A stretch of 5,865 bases of DNA, taken from positions 1 through 5,865 of the forward strand of contig CAYZQS010000137.1 in assembly GCA_964480735.1 (NCBI GenBank), given 5' to 3'. The notes under the pieces were generated by a model. That model worked only from the letters and a program-made list of their open reading frames with translations. It was not told where the DNA came from and did not search any database. The translations under genes and the position numbers were made by a program. The stretch is from UBA5972 sp964480735. Its GTDB lineage: Bacteria > Pseudomonadota > Alphaproteobacteria > Rhodobacterales > Rhodobacteraceae. Within the stretch, counting starts at the first letter, position 1; each line of letters begins with the position of its first letter. Of the stretch, positions 4,219 to 5,865 are shown in pieces.

Positions 4219-5826
4219 TTAAGTCTGCATCTCTTTGATTGCACTAAGCTTTAGCGACGGAAAATCCCGTTCCACCCGATCTATATCCCACTGCAGACGG
4301 GTCAGATATACCGGATCATCGTCATGGTCCGCGGCCATATGGCCTTTGTTGGAATTGATGAAGTTTTCAAGTTCCGCCTTTGGGCCGGTCAGCCATCGGG
4401 CAGAGGTAAACTGGTTGGGATCAAAGCGCACCGGCAGGCCATATTCCAACTCGATCCGGCTGGCGAGCACGTCAAATTGCAACGCGCCAACCACACCGAT
4501 GATCCAGCCCGCGCCAATCATCGGTTTGAACAGCTTGGCGGCCCCTTCCTCGGCGAACTGGTTCAGGGCCTTGTCCAGATGCTTTGATTTCAACGGATCG
4601 GTGGCACGGACCGATTGCAGCAACTCTGGTGCAAATGAAGGTATGCCGGTAAAGCGCAGGCTTTCACCTTCAGTCAGAGCATCACCGATGCGCAGCTGCC
4701 CGTGGTTGGGAATGCCGATGATATCACCCGCCCAGGCCTCTTCCGCCAGCTCGCGGTCAGAGGCCAAAAACAGCATCGGGCTGGCCACCGCCATTTGCTT
4801 TTTGCTGCGCACATGGGTCAGCTTCATGCCCCGTTTGAAGTGCCCGGAACACAGGCGCACAAAGGCGATGCGGTCGCGGTGCTTGGGGTCCATGTTGGCC
4901 TGAACCTTGAAAACAAAGCCTGTAACCTTTTGTTCCTGCGGTAAAACCTGTCGGGGCTCGCCGGGTCGCACCTGCGGTGGCGGGCCAAAATCACCGATGC
5001 CGTTCATCAACTCTTGCACACCAAAAGAGTTGATCGCAGAGCCAAACCAGATGGGTGTCATGGAACCGTTGAGAACCGCTGCTGCGTCAAAGACGGGCAG
5101 CAATTCTTTCGCCATTTCAACCTCTTCAAGGAAGGTGGCCAGCAGGTCTGCCGGGATGTGATCCCGCAGTTTCGGATCATCCAGCCCGCTGATTTCAACC
5201 GCCTTTGCCACCTTGTTGCGATCCGCTTTGTCCATCAGGATCAAACGGTCGTTCAGGACGTCATAGCATCCGATAAAATCCCGGCCAACGCCGATGGGCC
5301 AGCTGGCGGGGGTAACGTCTATGGCCAGATTTTCCTGAATTTCGTCAATGATGTCAAAGGTATCCCGGCTTTCGCGGTCCATCTTGTTGCAAAACGTCAG
5401 GATCGGCAGGTCGCGCAGGCGGCAAACCTCAAACAGCTTTTGCGTCTGACTTTCAACGCCCTTGGCCCCGTCAATCACCATCACCGCCGCATCCACCGCT
5501 GTGAGGGTGCGAAACGTGTCTTCGGAAAAATCAGAATGGCCCGGCGTGTCCACCAGATTGAACCAGAAGTCCTTGAACGGAAACGACATTGCGCTGGCTG
5601 ACACCGATATGCCGCGGTCCTTTTCCATCTGCATGAAATCAGACCGCGTGCGCCGCGCCTCGCCCTTGGCGCGCACCTGTCCGGCCATCTGAATGGCACC
5701 GCCATACAGCAGGAATTTTTCCGTCAGGGTGGTCTTGCCGGCGTCCGGGTGGCTGATGATCGCGAACGTGCGACGTCGGGCGATTTGAGGCGGCAAAATG
5801 GGTTGGTTTGAGGGGGCATTTAACAT
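4219..5826 (-). CDS. prfC: Peptide chain release factor 3 (RF3)
   Basis: RF3 is the translational GTPase that recycles RF1 and RF2 from the ribosome after peptide release. With the start chosen here it has 535 residues, close to the usual size (E. coli 529). The GTPase motifs are complete: G1 SHPDAGKT (25-32), the switch I region RGISVSAS (71-78), G3 DTPGH (93-97), G4 NKMD (147-150) and a G5-like GSA (262-264). The domain II beta barrel and the C-terminal RF3 domain follow to the end. The ATG at 5826 gives MLNAPSNQP, as in related proteins. The frame also runs upstream to a TTG at 5862, but that adds only a Pro-rich, poorly conserved 12-residue extension. No Shine-Dalgarno sequence precedes the ATG, and a promoter-like pair sits directly upstream, so the mRNA may be leaderless. 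No truncation or missing catalytic residue was seen. Confidence 0.95.
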   Translation of the reverse strand: MLNAPSNQPILPPQIARRRTFAIISHPDAGKTTLTEKFLLYGGAIQMAGQVRAKGEARRTRSDFMQMEKDRGISVSASAMSFPFKDFWFNLVDTPGHSDFSEDTFRTLTAVDAAVMVIDGAKGVESQTQKLFEVCRLRDLPILTFCNKMDRESRDTFDIIDEIQENLAIDVTPASWPIGVGRDFIGCYDVLNDRLILMDKADRNKVAKAVEISGLDDPKLRDHIPADLLATFLEEVEMAKELLPVFDAAAVLNGSMTPIWFGSAINSFGVQELMNGIGDFGPPPQVRPGEPRQVLPQEQKVTGFVFKVQANMDPKHRDRIAFVRLCSGHFKRGMKLTHVRSKKQMAVASPMLFLASDRELAEEAWAGDIIGIPNHGQLRIGDALTEGESLRFTGIPSFAPELLQSVRATDPLKSKHLDKALNQFAEEGAAKLFKPMIGAGWIIGVVGALQFDVLASRIELEYGLPVRFDPNQFTSARWLTGPKAELENFINSNKGHMAADHDDDPVYLTRLQWDIDRVERDFPSLKLSAIKEMQT

Positions 5827-5833
5827 GTGAGGC

Positions 5834-5862
5834 GATATAGGGGAGGGGGGGCGAAAGGGCAA
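5834..5862 (-). promoter_or_regulatory. Candidate prfC promoter giving a leaderless mRNA
   Basis: On the - strand TTGCCC (5862-5857) and TATATC (5839-5834) are separated by 17 nt, each matching four of six consensus bases. Seven bases (GCCTCAC) lie between the -10 box and the prfC ATG, so transcription would begin at or within a few bases of the start codon. The C-rich spacer is unusual. The sequence right of 5865 is not visible, so a promoter farther upstream is possible. Confidence 0.35.
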
Positions 5863-5865
5863 GAA

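Noticed and set aside
4187..4223. Possible bidirectional terminator between the PepSY gene and prfC
   Set aside because: CTTAAA/TTTAAG and ACAAA/TTTGT can pair, but the stem is AT-only, interrupted and lacks a clean T-run on either strand.
4235..5692. Several + strand open frames opposite prfC (for example 4235-4903 and 5014-5601)
   Set aside because: They lie entirely antisense to a complete, motif-rich prfC, show no family features, and arise from its codon bias.
5827..5862. Upstream TTG start extending PrfC by 12 residues
   Set aside because: The extension is Pro-rich, unlike the usual RF3 N-terminus, and overlaps a promoter-like pair; the ATG at 5826 gives the normal family start.

Overview
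The window reads as a stretch of alphaproteobacterial chromosome, most likely from or near the Rhodobacterales. The strongest support is the wording of the two housekeeping proteins: RhlE opens MTKFSDLKL and PrfC carries IARRRTFAIISHPDAGKTT and EKDRGISVSAS. This placement comes from recalled family sequence, not from a search. There are no tRNAs, rRNAs, CRISPR arrays, insertion sequences or phage genes.

Layout. Positions 1-149 hold the 3' end of a small gene on the + strand that encodes a Met/Ser/Asp-rich protein built from five-residue MxSDx units (15-nt tandem repeats in the DNA). A hairpin follows, then two coupled + strand genes: a four-helix b-type cytochrome (239-1078) and a Tat-exported molybdopterin enzyme of the sulfite oxidase/YedY fold (1078-1839), overlapping by one base. 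Facing them is rhlE, a DEAD-box RNA helicase (3252 down to 1864). A 328-nt intergenic region with promoter-like sites, an inverted repeat and one doubtful 44-codon ORF separates rhlE from a divergent PepSY-type two-helix membrane protein (3581-4207). The last gene is prfC (peptide chain release factor 3), on the - strand, with its preferred start at 5826.

How the genes work together. The first three genes form the interesting unit. A Met-rich exported peptide, a periplasmic YedY-like molybdoenzyme and a quinol-linked b-type cytochrome match the logic of the MrpX/YedY1/YedZ1 system described in Azospira suillum. There a sacrificial methionine-rich peptide absorbs hypochlorite and is repaired by a methionine sulfoxide reductase. 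I infer that this window carries an alphaproteobacterial version with Ser in place of Lys in the repeat unit and a molybdoenzyme that looks like a Tat lipoprotein. The substrate is not proven by sequence. rhlE and prfC are ordinary RNA-metabolism and translation-termination genes. The PepSY protein has no assignable role beyond membrane/periplasmic location.
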